From: Stenotrophomonas sp. UBA2302
Lineage (GTDB): Bacteria; Pseudomonadota; Gammaproteobacteria; Xanthomonadales; Xanthomonadaceae
NCBI GenBank assembly: GCA_002345545.1
Contig: DDVW01000077.1
Location: forward strand, 1 to 13,782
Direction: 5' to 3'
Length of the DNA stretch: 13,782 bases
Of the stretch, positions 8,053 through 13,782 are shown piece after piece. Made by a program: the position numbers and the translations under genes. The notes below the pieces were generated by a model. It saw nothing but the letters and a program-made list of their open reading frames with translations, was not told the origin of the DNA and ran no database searches. The number at the start of each line of letters is the position of its first letter. Positions within the stretch are counted from its first letter, which is position 1.

Positions 8053-8460
8053 CTACAAGGCGTCGATATCGCCCAGTGCACGGATCAGGCGGCGTGCGCG
8101 CTTGTCCGGCTTGTGCTCCGGCGGCAGATAACCGTCGCGGGCGGCGGCACGTTGCAGGCGCAGCGCCTCGCGCGCGGTGCGTGAAGCGCCGGTTTCCTCG
8201 TACAGCGCCTGCGCCACCGGTGCCGGGCCACGACTGTCGCTGAGCCCCCGGACCGCGATCTCGAACACCTCCTCGCCGCGCTGCACCCGCAACGCATCGC
8301 CCACGCGCACCGCGCGCGAAGATTTCGGCCGCTGTCCGCCCACCTCGACCTTGCCGGTTTCCACCGCCTGTTTGGCGAGGCTGCGGGTCTTGAAAAAACG
8401 CGCCGCCCACAGCCATACATCAAGACGGATGCCTTCCATCGGTTGCGCATCCCGGTTCAT
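8053..8460 (-). CDS. hslR: Hsp15-like S4-domain RNA-binding protein
   Basis: Homologue of the heat-shock protein Hsp15, which binds dissociated 50S subunits carrying nascent peptidyl-tRNA and helps recycle them. The 135-residue protein holds an S4 domain at about residues 9-70 (IRLDVWLWAARFFKTR, then LAKQAVETGKVEVGG, then VRVGDALRV). A basic C-terminus follows, with the family-typical ALYEET and KPDKRARRLIRAL. The reading frame extends to 8523, but the extra residues are atypical. I choose the ATG at 8460; the ATG at 8439 (128 residues) is the alternative. The start at 8460 overlaps the stop of a seven-codon leader ORF by ATGA, which suggests coupled translation. The gene is convergent with the DUF937 gene and divergent from the second MATE gene. 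Confidence 0.9.
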   Translation of the reverse strand: MNRDAQPMEGIRLDVWLWAARFFKTRSLAKQAVETGKVEVGGQRPKSSRAVRVGDALRVQRGEEVFEIAVRGLSDSRGPAPVAQALYEETGASRTAREALRLQRAAARDGYLPPEHKPDKRARRLIRALGDIDAL

Positions 8461-8480
8461 CGTGTCGCCATTGCCTCCAT
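8457..8480 (-). CDS. Possible seven-codon leader peptide (MEAMATR) coupled to hslR
   Basis: On the minus strand an ATG at 8480 is preceded by GAGGAGG (8490-8484), by far the best Shine-Dalgarno in this region. Its core GAGG lies six bases from the ATG. The ORF encodes MEAMATR and its TGA overlaps the hslR ATG as ATGA, in a different frame. This is the arrangement expected for translational coupling, since the hslR ATG itself has only a distant GGAGG 13 bases away. It is too short for statistics and expression is unproven. Confidence 0.4.
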   Translation of the reverse strand: MEAMATR

Positions 8481-8530
8481 GTTCCTCCTCGCACCCTGCA
8501 AACAATCCCCCGGCCGGCCTCACCTGCGAA

Positions 8531-8540
8531 ATGCTAGTGT
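8531..8540 (+). promoter_or_regulatory. Possible extended -10 element for the second MATE gene
   Basis: ATGCTAGTGT contains TGCTAGTGT, a weak extended -10-like element 28 bp before the MATE start codon, with no clear -35. The resulting leader would be only about 20 nt and carries no Shine-Dalgarno, so the gene may be poorly or unusually translated. Confidence 0.25.
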
Positions 8541-8567
8541 GCCCGTTCCAAAAGTCCTGCCGCGCCC

Positions 8568-10046
8568 ATGCCGAAAACCGCCCCGTCCCGCTCGCTGACC
8601 GAAGGTCCGATCGGGCGCAATCTGCTGCTGTTCGCCCTGCCCATTCTCGCCGGCAACATCGCCCAGTCGCTGAACGGCTCGGTCAACGCGATCTGGGTCG
8701 GCAAGTTCCTCGGCGAGGCCGCGCTGACCGCCACGGCCAACGCCAACAACATCATGTTCTTCCTGATCGGCTCGGTGTTCGGCATCGGCATGGCCGCCAC
8801 CATCCTGATCGGCCAGTCCATCGGTGCGCGCGACCTGCCACAGGCGCGGCGGGTGATGGGCACCAGCGCCACCTTCTTCATCAGCCTGTCGGCGCTGATC
8901 GCGGTGCTGGGCTGGTTCCTGTCGCACCGGCTGCTGCTGGCGATGGGCACGCCGGCCGAATCGTTGCCGATGGCCGACGCGTATCTGAAGGTAATCTTCC
9001 TGGCGATGCCGCTGCTGTATGCCTTCGCCTTCATCAGCGCGGCACTGCGCGGTGCCGGCGATGCGCGTACGCCGTTCCGTTTCCTGCTGCTGGCGGTGGT
9101 GCTGGATATCGTCTTCAATCCGCTGCTGATCTTCGGCATCGGCCCGCTGCCGGAACTGGGCGTGGCCGGGGCGGCCTGTGCCACGCTGTTCTCGCAGGCG
9201 CTGGCACTGGGCGCGCTGCTGCTGTACCTGCGCAACAAACGGCACATGCTGTGGCTGGGGCGCAAGGACGCCATCTTGCTGAAGATCGACCCGGCCATCC
9301 TCAAGGCACTGGTGCTCAAAGGTGTGCCGATGGGCCTGCAGATGATCGTCATCTCGCTGGCGATGATCATGATGATCAGCATGGTCAACGGCTACGGGGT
9401 GGAAACCGCCTCGGCCTACGGCGCGGCGCTGCAGTTGTGGACCTATGTGCAGATGCCGGCGATGGCGATCGGCGCCGCCTGCTCGACGATGGCCGCGCAG
9501 AACGTGGGCGCCGGCCTGTGGCCGCGGGTCGATGCCACCGCGCGCACCGGCGTGCTGTTCAACTTCCTGCTGACCGGGGCGCTGATCGCGCCGATCATCC
9601 TGTTCGATCGCAGCACGCTGGCACTGTTCCTGCCCGCAGCCAGCCAGTCGCTGGAAATCGGCCGGCACCTGAACCACATCGCGGTCTGGTCGTTCCTGTT
9701 TTTCGGCGTGAATTTCGTACTCGCCGGCGTGGTCCGCTCCACCGGCGCGGTAGTGCCGCCGCTGCTGATCCTGGCCATGGCGATGTGGGGCATCCGCGTG
9801 CCGTTCGCGCTGTGGCTGCAACCGGTGCTGGGCGCCGACGCGATCTGGTGGAGCTTCCCGGTCAGCGCACTGTGCTCGATGCTGATGATCATGGCCTATT
9901 ACCGCTGGGGCGGCTGGCGCAAGGCGAAGATGCTGGTCACCCCGGAGACCGATCTGCTGGCCACGCCCGCCGAAATCGGCGCCGAGCCTCCCTCACCGGT
10001 CGCCGATCTGGATGCTTCAAGCGACAGCCGCTCACGCACAGGCTGA
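8568..10046 (+). CDS. MATE family efflux transporter, full length
   Basis: Inner-membrane MATE exporter of 492 residues, with about twelve hydrophobic segments in two six-helix halves. The N-terminal half begins LTEGPIGRNLLLFALPILAG, then SLNGSVNAIWVGKFLGEAAL and GIGMAATILIGQSIGARD. SAALRGAGDARTPF and FNPLLIFGIGPLPELGVAGA are typical of the family. The second half starts near KGVPMGLQMIVISLAMIMMI. A polar tail of about 50 residues follows the last helix. It differs from the DinF-type protein at the left edge and belongs to another MATE branch. ATG 8568 is the first start after the in-frame stop TAG at 8535. No Shine-Dalgarno is visible. No regulator is adjacent on its strand; substrate unknown. 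Confidence 0.93.
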   Translation: MPKTAPSRSLTEGPIGRNLLLFALPILAGNIAQSLNGSVNAIWVGKFLGEAALTATANANNIMFFLIGSVFGIGMAATILIGQSIGARDLPQARRVMGTSATFFISLSALIAVLGWFLSHRLLLAMGTPAESLPMADAYLKVIFLAMPLLYAFAFISAALRGAGDARTPFRFLLLAVVLDIVFNPLLIFGIGPLPELGVAGAACATLFSQALALGALLLYLRNKRHMLWLGRKDAILLKIDPAILKALVLKGVPMGLQMIVISLAMIMMISMVNGYGVETASAYGAALQLWTYVQMPAMAIGAACSTMAAQNVGAGLWPRVDATARTGVLFNFLLTGALIAPIILFDRSTLALFLPAASQSLEIGRHLNHIAVWSFLFFGVNFVLAGVVRSTGAVVPPLLILAMAMWGIRVPFALWLQPVLGADAIWWSFPVSALCSMLMIMAYYRWGGWRKAKMLVTPETDLLATPAEIGAEPPSPVADLDASSDSRSRTG

Positions 10047-10062
10047 CTTTTCACGGGCTTGC

Positions 10063-10102
10063 AGCGGCATTGGCACGTCGGGACTACTGCGGCCGTGCCG
10101 CT
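10063..10102. repeat. Inverted repeat downstream of the MATE gene
   Basis: AGCGGCA (10063-10069) and TGCCGCT (10096-10102) are perfect 7-bp arms 26 bp apart. An alternative pairing inside uses GGCACG and CGTGCC. No T-run follows. It may end the MATE transcript but is weak evidence. The rest of 10047-10184 shows nothing else I can support. Confidence 0.35.
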
Positions 10103-10184
10103 CTCGGGCGCCGGAACAGGTGACGACACGGATCGCCAGCCGCCCTGCCCATCCGCCGCACCATTTCACCGGTTCAGAAACGCA

Positions 10185-10208
10185 AACGGCCACCCGGAGG
10201 TGGCCGTT
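10185..10208 (-). terminator. Terminator of the rpsP-rimM-trmD-rplS operon
   Basis: Read on the minus strand, AACGGCCACC, loop TCCG, GGTGGCCGTT form a perfect 10-bp stem 31 bp after the rplS stop, followed by T-rich TGCGTTTCTG. It lies between the convergent MATE gene and rplS and may act on both transcripts. Confidence 0.82.
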
Positions 10209-10239
10209 GCTGCAAACTGGCTGAGCCAGCCGGCGGGTA

Positions 10240-10647
10240 TTACTCGGCAGCTTCGGCGGCCTGACGGGCGGCCTTGGCGCGGGCGTTGCCGGCCAGATCT
10301 TCCTTGATGCGCGCCTTCTTGCCTTCCAGGCCACGCAGGTAGTACAGCTTGCCGGCACGGACCTTGCCGCGACGCTTCACTTCGACCGAGTCGATCAGGG
10401 CGCTGTGGTTCTGGAACACGCGCTCGACGCCGTAGCCGTGCGAGATCTTGCGCACGGTGAAGGAGGAGTTCAGGCCGGCATTCTTGGTGCCGATCACGAC
10501 GCCTTCGTAGGCCTGCACGCGCTCGCGGTTGCCTTCCTTCACCTTCACATTCACCACAACGGTGTCGCCCTGGCCGAACTTCGGCAGCTCGCGGGTGATC
10601 TGGGCGGATTCGAATTCCGCGATGATGGACTTGTTCAGCTTGCTCAT
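10240..10647 (-). CDS. rplS: 50S ribosomal protein L19
   Basis: Ribosomal protein L19, located at the 30S-50S interface. The 135 residues match the family throughout: [60 protein letters not shown], and [27 protein letters not shown]. The C-terminal tail of about 18 Ala-rich residues goes beyond the usual 115-residue length and is the sort of extension seen in Xanthomonadaceae. GGTG at 10659-10656 is a plausible Shine-Dalgarno, eight to nine bases before the ATG. It is the last gene of the trmD operon and follows trmD after an unusually long 140-bp gap. Confidence 0.98.
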   Translation of the reverse strand: MSKLNKSIIAEFESAQITRELPKFGQGDTVVVNVKVKEGNRERVQAYEGVVIGTKNAGLNSSFTVRKISHGYGVERVFQNHSALIDSVEVKRRGKVRAGKLYYLRGLEGKKARIKEDLAGNARAKAARQAAEAAE

Positions 10648-10787
10648 TGGATTACACCGATAGGTTTCGGGTGGGCGTGTCGATTCGACAGCTTGGATCT
10701 GATGCAGTCACCGGATTGCGCTGCACGTTTGTTGTTCTGGCTCCCACAACAACCGGCACGCGGCTGGCGGGAACTCGCAATTCTAAC
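10648..10787 (-). other. 140-bp rplS leader with palindrome and hairpin
   Basis: No gene fits here. On the plus strand it contains the palindrome TGTCGATTCGACA (10678-10690, 6-bp arms around one T) and the pair TTGTTGT / ACAACAA around a 10-nt loop (about 10730-10753). A TAGAAT hexamer (minus strand, 10785-10780) resembles a -10 box, but no -35 is found. It may hold an internal promoter, a processing site or an RNA control element for L19. Confidence 0.45.
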
Positions 10788-11564
10788 TTACTGTCCGTCC
10801 CCGGCGCCAGTGGGTGGCATTTCATCCTGCAGCGCCGCGCGGGCCTCGGCCAGCAGCTTGCGATCGGCCTTGCCCAGCCCCGCTTCATCCAGCAGGTCCG
10901 GGCGCCGCAATGCGGTGCGGATCAGCGACTGCTGCCGGCGCCAGCGGGCGATGGCGGCATGGTTTCCTGACCGCAGCACCTCCGGCACGTCCCCCAGCGC
11001 ATGGCTGGATGGCTGGCTGTAATGCGGGCAATCCAGCAGGCCATCGCCTTCGAAACTGTCCTGCACCGCCGATTCGGCATCGTTCAGGGCGCCTTCCTGC
11101 AGGCGCGTCACCGCATCGATGATCACCGCCGCGCCCAGCTCACCACCGGACAGCACGTAGTCGCCGATGGAGATTTCCTCGTCGACTTCGTTGACCAGAA
11201 AACGCTCGTCCACGCCTTCATAACGCCCGCACAGCAGGATCATCCGCGGCAGCGCGGCCAGCTCCCGGACCTTGGCCTGGGTCAGCGGTCGCCCCTGCGG
11301 ACTGAGGTAGATCAGTGGCGCCGGCTGCGGGTCGGCCGCGCGCGCGGCGGCCAGCGCGGCGCGCAGCGGCTCGATCAGCATCACCATGCCCGGCCCCCCG
11401 CCGAACGGACGGTCGTCCACCCGGCGGTAATTGCCTTCGGCATAGTCACGCGGGTTCCAGCCGTGCAGTTCCAGCAGGCCCCGCTCCTGCGCCCGCCCGA
11501 CCACGCCCAGCGCGGCGGATTGGGCGAGGAATTCAGGGAACAGGCTGATGACATCGACGCGCAC
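10788..11564 (-). CDS. trmD: tRNA (guanine-N1-)-methyltransferase TrmD
   Basis: Uses S-adenosylmethionine to methylate G37 at N1 in tRNAs with G36, which prevents +1 frameshifting. SPOUT/trefoil-knot enzyme, dimeric in the cytoplasm. The 258 residues carry [20 protein letters not shown] (20-39), [13 protein letters not shown] (50-62), [12 protein letters not shown] (111-122) and the knot segment [17 protein letters not shown] (129-145). The catalytic aspartate of the DSF motif falls at residue 169, the same number as in E. coli. The conserved C-terminal [10 protein letters not shown] and [16 protein letters not shown] are also present. The start is GTG, four bases after the rimM stop, with GGAG ten bases upstream inside rimM, indicating coupled, modest translation. 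Complete and probably essential. Confidence 0.97.
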   Translation of the reverse strand: MRVDVISLFPEFLAQSAALGVVGRAQERGLLELHGWNPRDYAEGNYRRVDDRPFGGGPGMVMLIEPLRAALAAARAADPQPAPLIYLSPQGRPLTQAKVRELAALPRMILLCGRYEGVDERFLVNEVDEEISIGDYVLSGGELGAAVIIDAVTRLQEGALNDAESAVQDSFEGDGLLDCPHYSQPSSHALGDVPEVLRSGNHAAIARWRRQQSLIRTALRRPDLLDEAGLGKADRKLLAEARAALQDEMPPTGAGDGQ

Positions 11565-11568
11565 GGAA

Positions 11569-12084
11569 TCAGAACTCCGGATCCCAGTCGACCACGATCA
11601 GGTTGGCGTCGAAATCGACCGATTTGATGAAATCGTCCATCACGAACGGAATCATCCGTTCGCGGTCACCGCGCACCACCAGCACATCGTTGGCACCGGT
11701 ATCGAACAGGTGCGAGACCTGCCCCAGCCGGACACCTTCCACGGTCTGCACGTCCAGCCCTTCCAGGTCGACCCAGTAGTACTCGTCCGGCTTTGGCGGC
11801 GGCAGTGCGCTGCGGGCGACGTAGATCTCGGTACCGCGCATGGATTCGACCACGTTGCGGTCATCCACGCCGGGGAACACGGCCACCAGCGTCTTGCTCG
11901 CCTCGCGCCCGCGTACACCGGTGATTTCCGTTTCCTGGCCGGCAGGACTGCGCAGGATCCAGGGCTGGTAATTGAAAATGGCCAGCCGCGGCTCGGTCCA
12001 GGACTCGAGCTTCAGCTCACCGCGCACACCAAAAGCGCCGGTCACCCTGCCCAGCAGGATCCGGCGCTCGGAATCTTTCTTCAT
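11569..12084 (-). CDS. rimM: 16S rRNA processing / 30S maturation protein RimM
   Basis: RimM binds S19 and helps fold the 3' head domain of 16S rRNA during 30S assembly. The 171 residues contain the N-terminal beta-barrel domain ([20 protein letters not shown], about residues 10-29) and the PRC-barrel beginning at [10 protein letters not shown] (101-110), with the acidic C-terminus DWDPEF. Length and motifs are normal. The ATG at 12084 has no good Shine-Dalgarno (upstream GGTTTCCGAC), and a strong hairpin lies 14 bases before it. Both fit the low RimM output known for this operon in E. coli. The stop is four bases from the trmD GTG. Confidence 0.96.
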   Translation of the reverse strand: MKKDSERRILLGRVTGAFGVRGELKLESWTEPRLAIFNYQPWILRSPAGQETEITGVRGREASKTLVAVFPGVDDRNVVESMRGTEIYVARSALPPPKPDEYYWVDLEGLDVQTVEGVRLGQVSHLFDTGANDVLVVRGDRERMIPFVMDDFIKSVDFDANLIVVDWDPEF

Positions 12085-12097
12085 GTCGGAAACCAGT

Positions 12098-12121
12098 CGG
12101 GCCGCGCTTGCACGCGGCCCG
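12098..12121 (-). other. Hairpin in the rpsP-rimM gap
   Basis: CGGGCCGCG and CGCGGCCCG form a perfect 9-bp stem with a 6-nt loop, 6 bp after the rpsP stop and 14 bases before the rimM start. No T-run follows on the minus strand (ACTGGTTTCC), so it should not terminate efficiently. It may stabilise the rpsP 3' end, attenuate transcription or limit rimM translation. Confidence 0.6.
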
Positions 12122-12127
12122 TCAGGA

Positions 12128-12388
12128 TCAGGCCGCTGCGGCCTGTGCCTTGGTCGCTTCCTTGTACAGGTTGCGGACCTTGTCGCTCATCTGGGCGCCA
12201 TTGGCGACCCACTTGTCGACAGCGACGATGTCCAGCACGATGCGCTGCTCGCCACCCTGGGCCACCGGGTTGTAGTAACCGACGCGTTCGATGTTGCGGC
12301 CGTCGCGGGCGCTGCGGACGTCGGTGACGATGATGTGGTAGAACGGACGCTTCTTGGCGCCGCCGCGGGTCAGTCGAATCTTGACCAT
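12128..12388 (-). CDS. rpsP: 30S ribosomal protein S16
   Basis: Ribosomal protein S16, which stabilises the 5' and central 16S rRNA domains during 30S assembly. The 86 residues are typical: [42 protein letters not shown], and [20 protein letters not shown], ending in a short Ala-rich tail. The start has a good AAGGA Shine-Dalgarno (12402-12398, nine bases from the ATG). First gene of the rpsP-rimM-trmD-rplS operon, under the strong promoter upstream. Confidence 0.98.
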   Translation of the reverse strand: MVKIRLTRGGAKKRPFYHIIVTDVRSARDGRNIERVGYYNPVAQGGEQRIVLDIVAVDKWVANGAQMSDKVRNLYKEATKAQAAAA

Positions 12389-12438
12389 GGTGGTTTTCCT
12401 TTGTAGCCCAGTCGCCAGGATGGCGCGGTAAGCCGGCG

Positions 12439-12467
12439 ATTATAGCGACGCACCTGCCGCATTCCAA
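12439..12467 (-). promoter_or_regulatory. Near-consensus sigma70 promoter of the trmD operon
   Basis: On the minus strand, -35 TTGGAA (12467-12462), a 17-bp spacer and a perfect -10 TATAAT (12444-12439). Predicted transcription start near 12432 gives a leader of about 44 nt with a small CGCCA-TCC-TGGCG hairpin before the rpsP Shine-Dalgarno. This is the best promoter in the window and fits the high demand for ribosomal proteins. Confidence 0.88.
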
Positions 12468-12472
12468 CCCTG

Positions 12473-12509
12473 CCCCTGCCATCCAGACTGAATGGGCCTT
12501 CTGCAGGGG
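12473..12509. repeat. Inverted repeat upstream of the rpsP promoter
   Basis: CCCCTGC (12473-12479) and GCAGGGG (12503-12509) are perfect 7-bp arms 23 bp apart, beginning 5 bp upstream of the rpsP -35 box. It could be a weak end signal for the aminotransferase transcript or a protein site; no T-run supports the former. Confidence 0.35.
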
Positions 12510-12557
12510 CGGCCAGCGCGCCAACGCCGGCTTCATCGAAACTCCCGGCACCGCTGC

Positions 12558-13352
12558 CTAAAGCAGTACCCACGGCACCTCGGCCAGCGCCTGCTGCAAC
12601 ACCTCCAGCAACCGGCCCGACTGCTCGAACCCCTGCTCCCCGATCCGCGCCAGTGGCCACACGCCGGTGGCATTGCAGGCGACCGCACCGGTAAATGCGC
12701 CGATTTCCTCCAGCATCACCGCACGGCAGGCCTGGGGCTGGCTCCTCGTCTCCAGCCCAGCCATCAACAGCTGTTCAGCCGTGCCGCGCAGCGCGGCCGC
12801 CCGGGGCCACAACACCTCGCGGCTATCCCAGAACGCAAGATTCCAGGTCGTGCCTTCGCAGACCCTGCCGGAGCTGTCGATGAACAGCGCATCGTCGAAT
12901 CCCGCCCGCATCGCCTGCCGGCGCTGATGGAACAGCTCGAACGTACCCACATGTTTGAGGTGCGGCGAGGCGCGCTCATGCCACACCGGCAACACCGAGC
13001 GCGCCTTGGGTGGCATCACAACCTGCGCGGAAATCGCGATCAACACATCCACCGGCACGGCACGCAGCGGCTGGCGGAAATCAAAAAGCCGTGAGAACAC
13101 GGTGATGCGCACCGAGGCATCGCACACCCCGCATTGCGCCAGCGCATCCTTCAACCAACGCAGCACCTGTTCGCTGTCCAGCTCCGCATCGAACAGCTCC
13201 CGCGTGCCCGTTTGCAACCGCTGCACGTGCAACGCCCAGCCCTGCACGGCACCACTGCGCACCTGCAACGAGGTGAAATGCCCATAGTTGACCAGTGCAC
13301 CGGCAAGCAGCGATGCATCGGCGGGCTGGCCATTGCAGAACAGGCCAGTCAC
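12558..13352 (-). CDS. Class IV aminotransferase (PabC/IlvE-like fold)
   Basis: PLP-dependent fold-type IV enzyme of 264 residues; relatives are aminodeoxychorismate lyase (PabC), branched-chain and D-amino acid aminotransferases. The expected PLP lysine is in HLKHVG (K133) and the conserved glutamate in GRVCEGTTWNL (E166). LRGTAEQLL and the C-terminal AFTGAVACNATGVWPL fit the cofactor-phosphate and closing regions. The exact reaction cannot be told; PabC-like activity is possible but not shown. The frame is open to a GTG at 13376, but I prefer the GTG at 13352. It overlaps the upstream gene's stop as GTGA and yields MTGLFCNGQPAD, the expected beginning. Co-transcribed with the nitronate monooxygenase-like gene. 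It ends about 90 bp before the trmD operon's -35 box. Confidence 0.85.
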   Translation of the reverse strand: MTGLFCNGQPADASLLAGALVNYGHFTSLQVRSGAVQGWALHVQRLQTGTRELFDAELDSEQVLRWLKDALAQCGVCDASVRITVFSRLFDFRQPLRAVPVDVLIAISAQVVMPPKARSVLPVWHERASPHLKHVGTFELFHQRRQAMRAGFDDALFIDSSGRVCEGTTWNLAFWDSREVLWPRAAALRGTAEQLLMAGLETRSQPQACRAVMLEEIGAFTGAVACNATGVWPLARIGEQGFEQSGRLLEVLQQALAEVPWVLL

Positions 13353-13782
13353 AGCAACGCCTGTGCCTGCGCCCACATCGAACGCATGATGTCAGCCGCC
13401 GGCGCGTGGCGCGCCATCCATGCCGATTGCCCGGCCCAGGCCTGCATTGCATCGATCCGGTTGTCCGTGTTCGCTTGCGCCCGCATTGCGGCAGTCAAGC
13501 CGCGCTGCACCGGATAGGGCTGCGACGGTGGCGCATCGGTGGCTGCGGCCGCACGCACATAAGCGGTAGCGAGCGCACGTCCAAGCCGGCCACTGAAAGC
13601 ACGGGTAGCCTGCGTACCTTCCGGCTCGGCCGCCGCCAACGCCTGACGCCATGCCCAGGGAATGCTGGATTCCTCCGCCGCAAGGAAGGCCGTGCCCACC
13701 TGTACCGCGCTGGCGCCCAGCATCAATGCCGCGGCCACGCCACGACCGTCACCGATGCCGCCGGCGGCGATCACCGGCACCT
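13349..13782 (-). CDS. Nitronate monooxygenase / 2-nitropropane dioxygenase family protein, N-terminus outside window
   Basis: FMN-dependent TIM-barrel enzyme; characterised members oxidise nitronates such as propionate 3-nitronate, though many homologues have other or unknown roles. Only the last 144 residues are present and no start codon is in the window. PVIAAGGIGDGRGVAAALML followed by GASAVQVGTAFL is the FMN-phosphate-binding part of the barrel. ESSIPWAWRQALAAAE and TRAFSGRLGRALATAYV match the following family segment. The C-terminus ends IMRSMWAQAQALL. Its TGA overlaps the GTG of the aminotransferase, so the two genes are probably translated together. The catalytic histidine region lies outside the visible part or cannot be judged. 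Confidence 0.88.
   Translation of the reverse strand, partial: VPVIAAGGIGDGRGVAAALMLGASAVQVGTAFLAAEESSIPWAWRQALAAAEPEGTQATRAFSGRLGRALATAYVRAAAATDAPPSQPYPVQRGLTAAMRAQANTDNRIDAMQAWAGQSAWMARHAPAADIMRSMWAQAQALL

Noticed and set aside
8032..8053. GGAGCA / TGCTCC inverted repeat touching the hslR stop
   Set aside because: Only 6-bp arms with a 10-nt loop and no T-run; the strong bidirectional terminator beside it explains transcript ending.
8520..9821. 433-codon minus-strand frame rich in Gln, His and Arg, antisense to the MATE gene
   Set aside because: The Q/H/R-rich composition is the usual reverse reading of Leu/Ala/Val membrane-protein codons; no start signal or family supports it.
8177..10123. 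648-codon plus-strand frame over the S4 gene and the second MATE gene
   Set aside because: The MATE protein in another frame has unmistakable membrane segments and family motifs; this frame is Arg/Ala/Gly-rich noise.
1..13782. Phage-defence system, CRISPR array, insertion sequence or genomic island
   Set aside because: I saw no spaced direct repeats, transposase, integrase, toxin-antitoxin pair, nuclease or helicase, and no shift in base use; the genes are core housekeeping plus ordinary transport and redox genes.

Overview
This is a GC-rich, densely coded chromosomal segment of a gammaproteobacterium. The protein sequences (L19 with an Ala-rich tail, Hsp15-type S4 protein, MutS, catalase), the intact rpsP-rimM-trmD-rplS block and the style of the promoters point to Xanthomonadaceae, most likely a Stenotrophomonas or close relative. 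The genus is an inference, not a measurement. No tRNA, rRNA, CRISPR array, insertion sequence or prophage gene is visible, and all complete genes look intact.

Layout. Positions 1-441 (-) hold the N-terminal part of a DinF-type MATE transporter. It lies downstream of a TetR-family regulator (488-1081, -). Divergent from the regulator is a CrtI-like FAD oxidoreductase (1143-2603, +), with an imperfect palindrome in the shared promoter region. Next on the + strand come mutS (2703-5315), a clade-III-type haem catalase (5552-7201) and a YidB/DUF937 protein (7354-7962). A bidirectional terminator (7984-8011) separates these from a convergent Hsp15-like S4 RNA-binding gene (8053-8460, -). Divergent from that is a second, full-length MATE transporter (8568-10046, +). 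The right third is all on the minus strand: rplS, trmD, rimM and rpsP, read leftward from a near-consensus sigma70 promoter at 12439-12467. Upstream of that are a class IV aminotransferase (12558-13352) and a truncated nitronate monooxygenase-like gene (13349 to the window end), coupled through a GTGA overlap.

How the genes work together. The trmD block is the classical ribosome-maturation operon: S16, its 30S maturation factor RimM, the m1G37 tRNA methyltransferase and L19. TetR, the DinF transporter and the oxidoreductase look like one small regulated unit whose substrate is unknown. The catalase has a matching OxyR half-site (ATAG-N7-CTAT) directly upstream and should respond to peroxide. 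MutS is a stand-alone mismatch-repair gene.

I did not find a clearly new multi-gene system. The most interesting points are regulatory and small-scale: a seven-codon leader ORF with the best Shine-Dalgarno of its region whose stop overlaps the S4 gene start (ATGA), a perfect 12-bp hairpin without a T-tract between mutS and the catalase, a Cys-Pro motif in the extended catalase N-terminus, an EF-hand-like loop in the DUF937 protein, and hairpins and palindromes inside the trmD operon.
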